The notes under the pieces were generated by a model that saw nothing but the letters and a program-made list of their open reading frames with translations, had not been told where the DNA came from and did no database searches. The position numbers were made by a program, and so were the translations under genes. DNA of 64,000 nucleotides from Pleurocapsales cyanobacterium LEGE 06147 (lineage in GTDB: Bacteria; Cyanobacteriota; Cyanobacteriia; Cyanobacteriales; Xenococcaceae): the NCBI GenBank assembly GCA_015207585.1, contig JADEWQ010000014.1:1-64000 (forward strand). The letters are read 5' to 3'. Shown here piece after piece: positions 17,916 to 27,129 of the stretch. The stretch's first letter is position 1. Every line of letters begins with the position of its first letter.

Positions 17916-18935
17916 ATGAATTTACGCTTAGTCGAGCTGTTTCTACCTAAAGACCAAGAGGAACGAGTGAAGAATTTACTCGCTGCTCATTCTTTTTTGG
18001 GTTTTTGGGAAGTTCCTTTGTCGGAGGAGCAGTTATTGCTAAAAATACTGCTAGATAAGTCCCAGGTAGAGCCAGTTGTCGAGCATTTGATTAAGGAATT
18101 TAAGAGTTTAGATAATTTTCAACTGCTTCTGTTATCGGTAGAAGCCTCTCTCCCACGAGCAAAACCAGACTCAATCTCCTCCGATAGTGAACCAAAGCTT
18201 AAAACTACTGATGCTCGCATCTCTAAAGAAGAGATTTATAATCGCGTCGCCGCAAGCATTCAGTTTTCTTGGACGCAGATCGTGCTAATAATTCTAGCTT
18301 GTGCGATCGCTGCCATTGGTATAGTGCGCGGAAGCGAAGCAGTGATTATCGGTGCGATGGTAATAGCTCCTATATTCAAACCCAATATGGCTCTAGCAGT
18401 ATCCACAACCTTGGGTGATGGTTCGTTAGCCTTGAGAACGATCAAAGTGGGTTTGACAGGTATTTTGGTAGCTGTGGTTTTCTCTCTTTGCTTGGGAGTG
18501 TTATATCCTCTCGATCTATCGATGCCAGAAGTTGCCCTCCGAACTAAAGTAAGTTTAACAGATGTAGTGTTGGCTTTTGCTTCTGGAGCAGCCGGAGCAA
18601 TTTCTTTAACGATTGGCGAGAGGAGTGCGGTAGTAGGAGTGATGGTTGCCGTTGCCTTACTACCCCCTTTAGTTACCTTTGGCATGTTGTTGAGTTCGGC
18701 ACTATGGCAGCCTGCTTTAGGTTCTCTGCTACTTTTTCTAATTAATATTACTTGTCTCAATCTAGCAGCGATCGCCACATTGTGGTTGCAAAATGTTCGT
18801 CCCTATGAGTGGTGGCAACAACTAAAAGCGAAAAAAATGACTAATTTTGCTTCCCTATTTTGGTTATTGCTGTTTTGCGCTTTAATTAGTTTTATTTTTA
18901 TGCTGGAGTTTCGGTATCAAAGCAGTTTGCCATAA
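17916..18935 (+). CDS. DUF389 (TIGR00341) membrane protein
   Basis: A 339-residue integral membrane protein of the DUF389/TIGR00341 family. The N-terminal soluble part (1-105) resembles the regulatory domain of this family. From about residue 115 there are six or seven membrane helices: IVLIILACAIAAIGIVRGS, EAVIIGAMVIAPIFKPNMA (a conserved small-residue segment), TGILVAVVFSLCLGVL, VVLAFASGAAGAISLT, AVVGVMVAVALLPPLVTFG and two near the end. The function is unknown; some members have been proposed as transporters. It lies 21 bp after the end of the decayed TetR gene, so regulator and membrane protein probably once formed a unit. The ATG at 17916 is the only good start. Confidence 0.85.
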   Translation: MNLRLVELFLPKDQEERVKNLLAAHSFLGFWEVPLSEEQLLLKILLDKSQVEPVVEHLIKEFKSLDNFQLLLLSVEASLPRAKPDSISSDSEPKLKTTDARISKEEIYNRVAASIQFSWTQIVLIILACAIAAIGIVRGSEAVIIGAMVIAPIFKPNMALAVSTTLGDGSLALRTIKVGLTGILVAVVFSLCLGVLYPLDLSMPEVALRTKVSLTDVVLAFASGAAGAISLTIGERSAVVGVMVAVALLPPLVTFGMLLSSALWQPALGSLLLFLINITCLNLAAIATLWLQNVRPYEWWQQLKAKKMTNFASLFWLLLFCALISFIFMLEFRYQSSLP

Positions 18936-18966
18936 TTTCTTTTCTACTTTATGGCAAACCGCTATA

Positions 18967-19488
18967 CTATTTGCCAAGATAGCGAGATGCCATCATCATT
19001 GCATCAGCTATATCTACCTCTCCATCTCCATTTGCATCAAGAAAGCTACTAAGAACGGGATTACCTGATTGACGAGCACTAGTACTATTACCAGTTTTGA
19101 GAAAATTAAGTACCAGAGGAACTAATATCGGTAACATTGCTTGTACTGTCTGAGCATTAATCCCTGTTCTGGCACTAATCTGTTGAATCATGGCTTGCAA
19201 CTGGGAACTGTTAAACAGCATTTGCAATACTTGAGAATTAGCCTGAGTACCAGCAAATTGATTGATAATATTTTGTGCCTGAGCCTCTCCTCCAGTGTTA
19301 CGTTTTTGCTGTAGAGCAGAACGGGTAAATCCACCCACAATAGACATAGCCGATTGTATAGTAGACGGATTGGTATTATAGCTATTGCTCAGTTGTTGTA
19401 CAGTATTTAGGATATTGCCTAACTGATTAGAACTAGCTTCTCGCTCGGGATTATTAATTGCACCTAAAATTTGATTAAATAAGCTCAT
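18967..19488 (-). CDS. DUF937 protein with EF-hand/dockerin-like tail
   Basis: A 173-residue protein. The first 130 residues show the DUF937 pattern: a Gln/Asn/Ser-rich helical region (MSLFNQILGAINNP, QSAMSIVGGF, NIINQFAGTQ) with the later helix TVQAMLPILVPLVLNFLKTG. The C-terminus carries SSFLDANGDGEVDIADAMM, a calcium-binding loop (D-x-N-x-D-G-x-V-D-x-x-D) as in EF hands and dockerin type I repeats. Only one such loop is present, so it is not a full dockerin. No signal peptide. The role is unknown; the loop suggests calcium-dependent folding or pairing. Convergent with the DUF389 gene, 31 bp apart. Confidence 0.8.
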   Translation of the reverse strand: MSLFNQILGAINNPEREASSNQLGNILNTVQQLSNSYNTNPSTIQSAMSIVGGFTRSALQQKRNTGGEAQAQNIINQFAGTQANSQVLQMLFNSSQLQAMIQQISARTGINAQTVQAMLPILVPLVLNFLKTGNSTSARQSGNPVLSSFLDANGDGEVDIADAMMMASRYLGK

Positions 19489-19587
19489 CGTTGTTCGACT
19501 GTTTGAGTTTTAGCTAACCATAGCTATGTATATACTAGAAGTTAGTACCGCACGCTGGAATCCATCTTTTTGTAGTTGATTTTTATT

Positions 19588-20118
19588 TTAATTTGGCAAC
19601 TCAATCTGTAAACTATCTTCATCGGCTTGAGGGAAATCAATTTCCCATTTGGGAGGATTAGTATAGGTATTATATTTATAAGTTGCCAAACATTGTTTTT
19701 GTTGGTTAAAAACTCGAAGAGCGTAACCGTATTCTCTGGCAACTGTACCAATTTTATTAACTAAGCGATATCGCTGCAAATAATCTAAAATAGTCCATAG
19801 TTGCCAGTTAACAACTAAGTCGATCTGCTTTAGTTGTGGATAAGCAAACCAATTCATAATTAATCGACCGTTAAAAGGATCGAACTGTTCTTTTGCCCAC
19901 CACAAACTAGGCACGGTCAGACCTTGGGACGAAATAGTTTGTTCGGTAACTAGAGGCTCGTCAGTTAATTTTGTTTGGTTGTTAGATAATAAGTCCTCAT
20001 CTTTTATTTCACTACACCAACCAGAAGAGAAAGAATGATTAGTTTGGGCAAGGGTTGACTGAGGAACTAGTAAAGAGAAAATTGTCAGTACGCAAGCTAT
20101 ATTTCGATTATTTTTCAT
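19588..20118 (-). CDS. Secreted cyanobacterial protein of unknown function
   Basis: A 176-residue protein with a clear signal peptide: MKNNRNIACVLTIFSLLVP followed by an Ala-rich cleavage site near STLAQ. The mature part has several aromatic motifs (WWAKEQFDPFNGRLI, NWFAYPQLKQIDLVVN, REYGYALRVF) that suggest a compact periplasmic domain; I do not recognise the family. I chose the ATG at 20118 over 20154 because only this start puts the signal peptide at the N-terminus. The start lies 1 bp after the stop of the aldo/keto reductase, so the two genes form an operon. No cysteine-based lipidation site was seen. Confidence 0.75.
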   Translation of the reverse strand: MKNNRNIACVLTIFSLLVPQSTLAQTNHSFSSGWCSEIKDEDLLSNNQTKLTDEPLVTEQTISSQGLTVPSLWWAKEQFDPFNGRLIMNWFAYPQLKQIDLVVNWQLWTILDYLQRYRLVNKIGTVAREYGYALRVFNQQKQCLATYKYNTYTNPPKWEIDFPQADEDSLQIELPN

Positions 20119-20119
20119 T

Positions 20120-21250
20120 TTATTCTTCCCAAAGACGACGGCGAGGAGAACCATTGAGGCGTTGATGAGTATCTTGGAGAAGTTTGGGTATATCTAATTT
20201 TTCGGGACAGCGGGGAAGACAGTCACCGCAGTTAGTGCATCGATTTCCTTTGGTTCCCGGAAACCAATGACCTGCATTTTCAAACATGCGATAGCGATAC
20301 TGACCATAATCTTTCATATCATAAGCCACCGTAAGATTACGCAGTCTCAAAACTTCGGGAATATTAATCACTTCGGGACAAGGAAGACAGCGATCGCACT
20401 GACTACAGCGATCGCTTCCTAAACTATCGCTCAGATGCTGTTCTAAACGTTCTTGTATTTGCTTTTCTTGGGGGGTGAGAGGATAATCTTCGTCTGCCAC
20501 TTGGAGAGGTTCTTTTAATTCCTCTGGATTGGCAGCACCGACACTGAGAGTGGTAATGCGGCGATCGCTCAATAAAAAACGATAATTAAACTGTAGAGGA
20601 GACAAAGGCTGACACAATTGTCTTAATGTTTCTGGAGGCGTATAAAGTCTTCCTCCTTTATCTGCTGGCGAAATAATAAATACACCCATATCTTTTTGAC
20701 TGGCTAGGGCAACTGCTGGTTCATTTCGTTGTCCAAAATAGTAATAGTGTAGATTAACAAATTCAAATAAATCAGTTTCGATCGCGGCGATAATTAATTC
20801 GAGAGAACCATGAGTAGAAAAACCTAGATGTTTTATCTTTCCTTCTATTTTGGCCTCTTGCAGTGCCTTGAGACAACCATGAGGCTCGTCGAGCCAACTA
20901 AGATGTTCCCAGGTATTGATTCCGTGAATTGCCAGACAATCTAGATAATCTAGTTGTAATCTAGCCAGAGATTCATCAATCCACCGACGCATTTGCTTCC
21001 CGTCTGGTGTTGGTGGCAGTTTGGTAGTAATATAAAATTCTTCTCTCGGTATCAAACCTTCTTTAAGAGCTAGACCCAGATATGCTTCGCTTTTACCGTA
21101 TCCTCTAGCTGTTTCCAGATGATTGATACCCAATTTGATAGCCTGTTGAATCGTCTTCTCTGCTTCTTGGAGAGAAGATAAACAGCGCATGATCCCTAGA
21201 GAAAAAACTGATAGATGCAGATTAGTCTTCCCAAACCGCCGATAACGCAT
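20120..21250 (-). CDS. Aldo/keto reductase with C-terminal 4Fe-4S ferredoxin domain
   Basis: A 376-residue NAD(P)H-dependent aldo/keto reductase fused to a ferredoxin-like tail. Residues 1-270 hold the AKR barrel: RRFGKTNLHLSVFSLG, the catalytic-Tyr region HLETARGYGKSEAYLG, LDYLDCLAIHG, and a modified nucleotide-binding end. The tail has two cysteine clusters: CSQCDRCLPCPEVINIP and CTNCGDCLPRCPEKLDIP, the second a canonical CxxCxxCxxxCP 4Fe-4S motif. Such AKR-ferredoxin proteins are widespread in cyanobacteria, and their electron partners and substrates are unknown. In this protein the catalytic Asp/Tyr/Lys/His set is partly altered (TARGYG instead of DTAxxYG). It is translated just ahead of the secreted protein gene. 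Confidence 0.9.
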   Translation of the reverse strand: MRYRRFGKTNLHLSVFSLGIMRCLSSLQEAEKTIQQAIKLGINHLETARGYGKSEAYLGLALKEGLIPREEFYITTKLPPTPDGKQMRRWIDESLARLQLDYLDCLAIHGINTWEHLSWLDEPHGCLKALQEAKIEGKIKHLGFSTHGSLELIIAAIETDLFEFVNLHYYYFGQRNEPAVALASQKDMGVFIISPADKGGRLYTPPETLRQLCQPLSPLQFNYRFLLSDRRITTLSVGAANPEELKEPLQVADEDYPLTPQEKQIQERLEQHLSDSLGSDRCSQCDRCLPCPEVINIPEVLRLRNLTVAYDMKDYGQYRYRMFENAGHWFPGTKGNRCTNCGDCLPRCPEKLDIPKLLQDTHQRLNGSPRRRLWEE

Positions 21251-21303
21251 TAGTATTCTTTGAGGAGTCAGAAGTCAGGAGTTAGTCATTAACTGGTGAC
21301 TGT

Positions 21304-21804
21304 TTACTGTTCACTGTTAAAACGTCCTCGTTTGATAATATCTTCTGGTCGCAGATCGGCAACAAACTCTTTAAATGCTTTTCTTTCTTCTTCATCCGCA
21401 TCCTGATCGACGGGAATAGAAGCATCGGCAATGACTTCTTCCATCACCCAAATGGGACTATCAGTGCGTATGGCGATCGAAATCGCATCACTAGGACGAC
21501 AATCAATTTCTTTGGTAATACCATTTTGCTTCAAACAAAGAACGGCATAAAAAGTGTTATCTCGCAGAGAATGAATGATAATTCGCTCTAACTCCATCTC
21601 CCAAACATCGAAAATATTTGTAATTAAGTCATGAGTTAGAGGACGAGGCGTTGGTTGTCGTTCGAGCGCGCTGATAATCGCTCTAGCCTGATCTTGTCCG
21701 ATGAAGATGGGCAATGCACGGCGATCTGAACTATCTTTAAGTAAAACTATAGGGCTGCGGGTGACCGCATCCAAGGCAATGCCAGCAACTTTCATTTCAA
21801 TCAT
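21304..21804 (-). CDS. Bifunctional nuclease family (DUF151) protein
   Basis: A 166-residue DUF151 protein. The N-terminus MIEMKVAGIALDAVTRSPI and the following VLLKDSSDRRALPIFIGQDQA are diagnostic, as are RPLTHDLI and the strand RPSDAISIAIRTDSPIWV. Plant and bacterial homologues have been called bifunctional nucleases with RNase and DNase activity. The acidic C-terminus (DADEEERKAF) is typical. The frame is open further upstream to 21921, but the additional residues are unrelated, so I chose the ATG at 21804, where family members begin. It is separated by only about 50 bp from the AKR gene downstream and may be in the same transcript. Confidence 0.88.
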   Translation of the reverse strand: MIEMKVAGIALDAVTRSPIVLLKDSSDRRALPIFIGQDQARAIISALERQPTPRPLTHDLITNIFDVWEMELERIIIHSLRDNTFYAVLCLKQNGITKEIDCRPSDAISIAIRTDSPIWVMEEVIADASIPVDQDADEEERKAFKEFVADLRPEDIIKRGRFNSEQ

Positions 21805-22099
21805 CAGTCTAGCCTCTAGAATAACGTCGGCAGGAAGGAAGTAGGAGCAAAGCAGTAAGACAAAATGAGGAAATAAAATATATATTTCTTCGTTCGATCC
21901 GGGTAGCTTCCAGTTTCTCACCCAATTTAGTAAGAATACTGAGCTAGGATCGAGCGTAAGAGTGATGTTTAATCACAGTATGCCTTAATTTATTGTTCTT
22001 GCCCTTACTGTTTCGGAAAAAATTACAGTTATTGTAGACCATTGTTATTATCATTCAATAAGATTAGTTAATTAGACTTTAATTCTATCTTCGCTTAAA

Positions 22100-22789
22100 A
22101 TGTTCACGGGGTTGGTACAAACGTTAGGAGAAATTTCTAGTCAGAGTAAGTATTTCTTAGAAATATCTGTTAAAGAAGATAATTACTCTATTATATTGTC
22201 GGATTTGGCCATTGGAGATAGCGTATCCGCTGATGGGGTTTGTTTAACTGTTGAAGAAATTTTGTCCGATGGTTTTGTAGCTACAGCTTCTCCCGAAACT
22301 TTACAGCGTACAACGCTGGGACAGAAAGAAAAAGTAGCAGCTCGCGTCAATTTAGAAACTTCTTTGCGAGTAGGAAGTAAGATCGGTGGACATTTTGTCA
22401 CCGGACATGTAGACGGTATTGGTTGCTTAATCGAATCGGTTTTGACAGACACGGCTTGGGAAATGCGTTTTGGCGCGCCTCCTGAAATGACAGAACAATG
22501 GCAACGTCAAATTGCTCGTTATCTCGTTTCCAAAGGCAGTATTGCTGTTAATGGAATTAGTTTAACTGTAGCCGACTGCGATACCGATGGCAGTTGGTTC
22601 AAAGTGGCTGTGATTCCCCATACTTATGCAGAAACCAATCTCTCTTATCTTCAGCCAGGAGATTTAGTAAATATTGAAAGCGATATTTTAGGTAAATATG
22701 TCGATAAGTTACTTGCTCATCGTTTATCAATTCCCAGTCAAGAAGAAAATATTAGCCTTGCTTTTTTGAGCGAACACGGATATTTGTGA
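22100..22789 (+). CDS. ribE: Riboflavin synthase, alpha chain
   Basis: Catalyses the last step of riboflavin formation, dismutating two 6,7-dimethyl-8-ribityllumazine molecules. The 229 residues show the two similar lumazine-binding barrels: MFTGLVQTLGEI, DSVSADGVCLTVEEI and GGHFVTGHVDGIG in the first half and about SKGSIAVNGISLTVAD, VIPHTYAETNL and NIESDILGKYVDKL in the second. It begins with the conserved MFTG. The other riboflavin genes are not in the window. Monocistronic, opposite to the DUF151 gene across about 295 bp, and followed by a hairpin shared with the convergent repeat gene. Confidence 0.97.
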   Translation: MFTGLVQTLGEISSQSKYFLEISVKEDNYSIILSDLAIGDSVSADGVCLTVEEILSDGFVATASPETLQRTTLGQKEKVAARVNLETSLRVGSKIGGHFVTGHVDGIGCLIESVLTDTAWEMRFGAPPEMTEQWQRQIARYLVSKGSIAVNGISLTVADCDTDGSWFKVAVIPHTYAETNLSYLQPGDLVNIESDILGKYVDKLLAHRLSIPSQEENISLAFLSEHGYL

Positions 22790-22798
22790 ATACAGAAA

Positions 22799-22819
22799 CC
22801 CCGGCAAAGAGAACCGGGG
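22799..22819. terminator. GC-rich hairpin between convergent genes
   Basis: CCCCGG (22799-22804) pairs with CCGGGG (22814-22819), loop CAAAGAGAA. It lies 10 bp after the riboflavin synthase stop. No T run follows on the plus strand, so termination would be weak or need Rho. Confidence 0.45.
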
Positions 22820-22988
22820 AACTGAAGATTAACAAATCTATTTTTCTGTTTCCATCTCTTTCCTTAACTCGACTTTATCCATTTATCTAGCAATGCGATC
22901 GCTAACACTGAAACCTATGTAAAACCGTAGTTTTACTTTTTCGATTTCACCGGGAATCACTAACATGGAAAAAGTTTTTGCTAAAAAG

Positions 22989-23759
22989 CTAGATTTTGGG
23001 TCTATAAGAAGAACCAAGTTCTTTATCACTAAAACCCCTCGATGTACGGTCTACTACATCTACAATAGATGAGTTGACATCTTTAACCGTTCCTTGGAGA
23101 GAATCTGTTACACCTTTAACATCGGCTTCATCGACTTTGTGTTGAACCGATTCGCTCACCCCACGAACGTCAGCTTCATCAACTTTGTGCTGAACCGATT
23201 CGCTCACCCCACGAACGTCAGCTTCATCAACTTTGTGCTGAACCGATTGACTCACCCCACGAACGTCAGCTTCATCAACTTTGTGCTGAACCGATTGACT
23301 CACGCCACGAACATCGGCTTCATCGATTTTATGCTGAACCGATTCGCTCACGCCACGAACATCGGCTTCGTCAACTTTTTCTTGTACAGAATCAATCACT
23401 CCCTCAACCTTTTGGGTGACACCTTCAGCAGTATCCTTGACCTTATCTACAACATTTTCTACCTCGTAGTCAATACCTTCTGCAGCTCGATCGCCAATTG
23501 CCGCTCCGGCAACTGCGCCACCTACCGCGCCAATAGCTGCACCCAGTCGTCCATCAACTAATTTCCCAATTGCTGCTCCAGCTACGCCACCTCCCGCAGC
23601 ACCGACTGCTTTAGCGACTGGATGACCGCTACTTTGAGTGCGATCGGGATCGATTTTTCCTTCAGGCTTTTCTTCAACGTTATCTGCAGCTACTGGATGG
23701 TCTATCGTTTGACGTTTTACGGGATCGATATTTTCAAATGGTTGCTGGTTACTAGTCAT
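22989..23759 (-). CDS. Glycine-zipper protein with six 16-residue repeats
   Basis: A 256-residue hydrophilic protein. After an N-terminal Pro/Asp-rich part come two glycine-zipper segments, AVGAAGGGVAGAAIG and AAIGAVGGAVAGAAIG, of the kind that insert in or stick to membranes. Then come six almost identical 16-residue units of the form SVQHKVDEADVRGVSE (about residues 124-219) and a final degenerate one. The units predict an amphipathic, LEA-like or apolipoprotein-like helix. I chose the ATG at 23759 because AGGAG lies 9 nt before it; the earlier Met codons overlap that site. A desiccation/osmotic stress or membrane role is inference. The opposite strand also reads open across the repeats, but this follows from the repeat. 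Confidence 0.8.
   Translation of the reverse strand: MTSNQQPFENIDPVKRQTIDHPVAADNVEEKPEGKIDPDRTQSSGHPVAKAVGAAGGGVAGAAIGKLVDGRLGAAIGAVGGAVAGAAIGDRAAEGIDYEVENVVDKVKDTAEGVTQKVEGVIDSVQEKVDEADVRGVSESVQHKIDEADVRGVSQSVQHKVDEADVRGVSQSVQHKVDEADVRGVSESVQHKVDEADVRGVSESVQHKVDEADVKGVTDSLQGTVKDVNSSIVDVVDRTSRGFSDKELGSSYRPKI
23103..23390 (-). repeat. Six 48-bp in-frame tandem repeats
   Basis: Six head-to-tail 48-bp units coding for the 16-residue repeats. The middle copies are nearly identical at DNA level, so copy number can change by slippage or recombination without breaking the frame. This is a natural VNTR. Confidence 0.9.
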
Positions 23760-24250
23760 AAACATCATCTCCTTTAAATAAAGTTTTCTTGAAAATCTTG
23801 CTTGAGATATCAAGCTGTGCACTCTCGTTCGTATTGAATACTACTCCCAAAATTTGGTTAAGTTACCCAACTCATCCGAGAAAAAAATAAACAATGATAG
23901 AATTTCTTACTGAAGTTAACTTGTAATTTTTCTGAATTTATCAATTACAAACTCATCAAAATAAGACTCAAATCAGAAAAACAGATAGAGTTTCTTCGCT
24001 GGAAATAAGATTTATTGACCAACAAAAAAAACTATATCTACAAAACAACTGATAAAAACCATACTGACGCAACAAGAAAGAACTGAAAAAATTAAACTGA
24101 CGGAGCGTATCATTGTAAATAGCGATCGCGCCTAGGAGCGAGTACTGTCGCACCGTACCAACATTACTTAAAATTTTGTTAGCTTGGTTGCTATTGCGGG
24201 ATGATGGTAAGGAAGTACCATGGTAAGTCGATAGGCGAGCGGAGACAGCA

Positions 24251-26830
24251 GTGGAAAAAGATAACTCTTTCTCATCCCCAACAGATCCATTTTTCAACAG
24301 CACCATACCAGCTAGTTTGATGGTTGCCGAACCAAAATCGACTTATCAGACAGAACCATCGCAGCCATTGTGGGTTGAGATATTGGTAGATTGTCCTGGG
24401 CTACAGGGTTTATACACCTATAGTTTGCCAGCAGATCTAAGGGTACAATCTGGGGATATTGTCAGCGTACCTTTTGGCGCGCAAATTACTGGCGGAATCG
24501 TCATTCGGTTGTTAGAGTCTCCGCCAACAGAGTTAGAAATTAGTCGCATTCGCCCCATTGAAGATGTTATTACTACTGGATTCTTTCCTAATTCCTATTG
24601 GCAATTACTCCAAAAAGTAGCTAAATATTACTGTTGTGACCTAATGAGCGTCATTCGGGTGGCTCTTCCTCCTGGTTTGTTGGGGCGATCGCAAAGGCGC
24701 ATTCGTCTAAAAAAAGAAGCTATTCCTGCTGGCGCGGAAACATTTTGTAATCTCCCAGCCAGACAAATTCTACGACTGCTGCAATCTCAGCCAGAGGGAG
24801 ACTACAGCTTTAATTATCTGAGGAACCAAATTAGGGGAGCAAGTAGAGGAATTAGAGAATTAAGCAAGCGTGGTTGGGTAGAAAGTTATCTCGAACCTCC
24901 TAAACCCATTCAACCCAAACTAAAAACAGCAATTACTCTCACTATCTCCGATCCGTGCAGCGATCTGACTCCCAGACAGAGAGAAATTCTTCAGGTGTTG
25001 CAAAATAACGGCGGCGAGATGTGGCTGACGGATTTTTTAACCATCTGCCGCACTACCACACCGACGCTCAAGCGACTAGCAGAAAAAAGCTATGTTACTC
25101 TTCAAGAACGGGAAGTACTCAGACAAGAACAAGGCATAGCTCGAGACAGAGATCGCCCCAAACAACTAAATCAAGCGCAAGCAGCAGCTTTAGAAGTTAT
25201 TAGTGGCTTAGAAGGATATGCCAGAATTTTGTTGCATGGAATAACGGGTTCGGGCAAAACTGAAGTTTACCTACAGGCGATCGCCCCCATGTTAGAACGA
25301 GGTAAATCGGCTCTAGTCCTCGTACCGGAAATTGGTTTAACCCCACAACTTACAGATCGTTTTCGCGCTCGCTTCGGCGATAAAGTTTGCGTCTATCACA
25401 GTGCCCTTTCTGATGGAGAACGCTATGATACCTGGCGACAGATGATACAAGGAGAACCTCAAGTAGTTATCGGTACGCGATCGGCTGTATTTGCCCCCTT
25501 ACCCAAACTCGGTTTAATCGTTCTCGATGAAGAACACGACTCCAGTTTTAAACAAAATCAGCCCATTCCTACTTACCACGCACGAACGGTAGCTAATTGG
25601 CGAGCCGAGTTAGCTAATTGTCCTCTCATTTTGGGTTCGGCTACTCCTTCGTTGGAGAGTTGGGTAGCAGGAAAAAAAGGGGATGCGGAGATGCGGAGAT
25701 GCGGGAACACAGAAATTGAACTAATCCAAAATCCAAAATCTTATTACCTTTCTTTACCTGAGAGAATTGAATCTCGTCCCTTGCCGTCAGTAGAAATAGT
25801 TGATATGCGGCAGGAGTTAAATGAGGGTAATCGCTCTATTTTCAGCCGCTCTTTACAAGAAGCCTTGGCAAAGATGAAAGAGCGGGGACAGCAGGGCATT
25901 CTGTTTATTCCCAGACGAGGACACAGTACTTTTGTTTCTTGTCGCAGTTGCGGTTATGTGATGGAATGTCCTCACTGCGATGTTTCTCTTTCCTATCACT
26001 ACACCCATGAAGGAGCAACACAACTGTTGCGCTGCCACTACTGTAACTATACTTGCGTACAGCCGAGTAACTGTCCCGAATGTAGTTCTCCCTACTTAAA
26101 ATTTTTTGGTAGCGGCACTCAGAAAGTTACCCAAGAACTTAGTAAACTTTTTCCCGAACTTACTTGTATTCGCTTCGATAGCGACACCACGCGAACTAAA
26201 GGCTCCCATCGTCGCCTACTGACTCGTTTTGCTTCTGGTGAAGCGGATATACTAGTAGGAACGCAAATGCTCACCAAAGGATTAGATTTAGCTGGAGTCA
26301 CTTTAGTAGGAATTTTAGCTGCTGATAGTTTGTTGCATCGCTCCGATTATCGGGCAGCAGAACGCACTTTTCAAACTTTAACTCAAGTAGCAGGTAGAGC
26401 GGGTCGAGGAGATGAACCGGGTAAGGTAATCGTTCAAACTTATTCTTCAGAACATCCAGTAATTGAAGCAGTGAGCCAGCACGATTATCATAACTTCAGC
26501 ACGGCTGAGTTAGAACAAAGAGCCGCTCTAAATTATCCTCCCTACGGGAAATTAATCTTAATCAGACTTAGTAGTATCGATCGAGCAGAAGTTCAGCAAA
26601 CAGCAGAAATTTTAGCTGATGAGTGTGCTAATTTAGTTGGCTCGGATTGGGAAATTCTCGGTCCCGCACCAGCAAGCATCATGAGGATTGCCCGTCGCTA
26701 TCGCTGGCACATCCTTCTCAAATCTATTTCGCAAGGAGAGTTAGAGTTGCCAGACTTAAATCGATTGCGTTCTCTCTGTTCTCAATCGGTAAGCATGACC
26801 ATTGATGTCGATCCGATTAATATGGAATGA
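24251..26830 (+). CDS. priA: Primosomal protein N' (replication restart helicase PriA)
   Basis: A superfamily 2 3'-5' DNA helicase that reloads the replisome at stalled forks. 859 residues; motifs in order: the N-terminal DNA-binding part (WVEILVDCPGLQGLYTYSLP), Walker A GITGSGKTEVYL (about 330), DEEHDSSFKQ, GSATPSLES, the zinc-binding cysteine pairs in CRSCGYVMECPHCD and CHYCNYTC/CPEC, then GTQMLTKGLDL and QVAGRAGRG. A GTG at 24251 is the longest start; the ATG at 24320 (MVAEPKST) is an alternative. A small in-frame expansion made of repeated GGAGATGCG units encodes DAEMRRCG just after the GSATPSLES motif, a non-conserved loop. Otherwise complete. Confidence 0.96.
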   Translation: MEKDNSFSSPTDPFFNSTIPASLMVAEPKSTYQTEPSQPLWVEILVDCPGLQGLYTYSLPADLRVQSGDIVSVPFGAQITGGIVIRLLESPPTELEISRIRPIEDVITTGFFPNSYWQLLQKVAKYYCCDLMSVIRVALPPGLLGRSQRRIRLKKEAIPAGAETFCNLPARQILRLLQSQPEGDYSFNYLRNQIRGASRGIRELSKRGWVESYLEPPKPIQPKLKTAITLTISDPCSDLTPRQREILQVLQNNGGEMWLTDFLTICRTTTPTLKRLAEKSYVTLQEREVLRQEQGIARDRDRPKQLNQAQAAALEVISGLEGYARILLHGITGSGKTEVYLQAIAPMLERGKSALVLVPEIGLTPQLTDRFRARFGDKVCVYHSALSDGERYDTWRQMIQGEPQVVIGTRSAVFAPLPKLGLIVLDEEHDSSFKQNQPIPTYHARTVANWRAELANCPLILGSATPSLESWVAGKKGDAEMRRCGNTEIELIQNPKSYYLSLPERIESRPLPSVEIVDMRQELNEGNRSIFSRSLQEALAKMKERGQQGILFIPRRGHSTFVSCRSCGYVMECPHCDVSLSYHYTHEGATQLLRCHYCNYTCVQPSNCPECSSPYLKFFGSGTQKVTQELSKLFPELTCIRFDSDTTRTKGSHRRLLTRFASGEADILVGTQMLTKGLDLAGVTLVGILAADSLLHRSDYRAAERTFQTLTQVAGRAGRGDEPGKVIVQTYSSEHPVIEAVSQHDYHNFSTAELEQRAALNYPPYGKLILIRLSSIDRAEVQQTAEILADECANLVGSDWEILGPAPASIMRIARRYRWHILLKSISQGELELPDLNRLRSLCSQSVSMTIDVDPINME

Positions 26831-26895
26831 TCGATTTCTTTCGCGATACAGAAGGTGCATTGGTATAAACAAAAAACAGAAAAATATAAAAATAA

Positions 26896-27129
26896 ACTTT
26901 AAGAAAAGGAGAAAGAGAAATCGCACATAAATTCTCAGGTCAAAAAGTATCTGATACCTTAAAAAGAAAGAAAGGAAGTATTAAACAAGCGCAACTTCCA
27001 CAAGAATCCCCAAGTTAGGAGGAATTTAGTGAAATGACATGGGAAGAAATTGAAAAGGGTGCAACAGAAAATATTCCTGGTTTTAAAGTTGTTCGCAAGT
27101 TATTAAGCGATCGGAGATTTGCTAAATGA
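26896..27129 (+). pseudogene. Small conserved hypothetical with in-frame stop
   Basis: One frame reads KFSGQKVSDTLKRKKGSIK, a short linker, a TAG stop at 27016-27018 (probably once TGG), then EEFSEMTWEEIEKGA and ends KVVRKLLSDRRFAK at TGA 27127-27129. The even frame on both sides of one stop shows a formerly intact small gene. No start codon is left. The 3' half overlaps antisense the end of the antitoxin frame at 27015-27317. Function not recognised. Confidence 0.4.

Noticed and set aside
23103-23390. Regular 48-bp repeats that could suggest a CRISPR array
   Set aside because: Units are contiguous, in frame and without spacers; they encode a protein repeat. No cas gene is in the window.
23094-23561. 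Long plus-strand open frame opposite the repeat protein
   Set aside because: It exists only because the 48-bp units lack stops on both strands; the minus strand has the ribosome binding site, glycine zipper and sensible composition.
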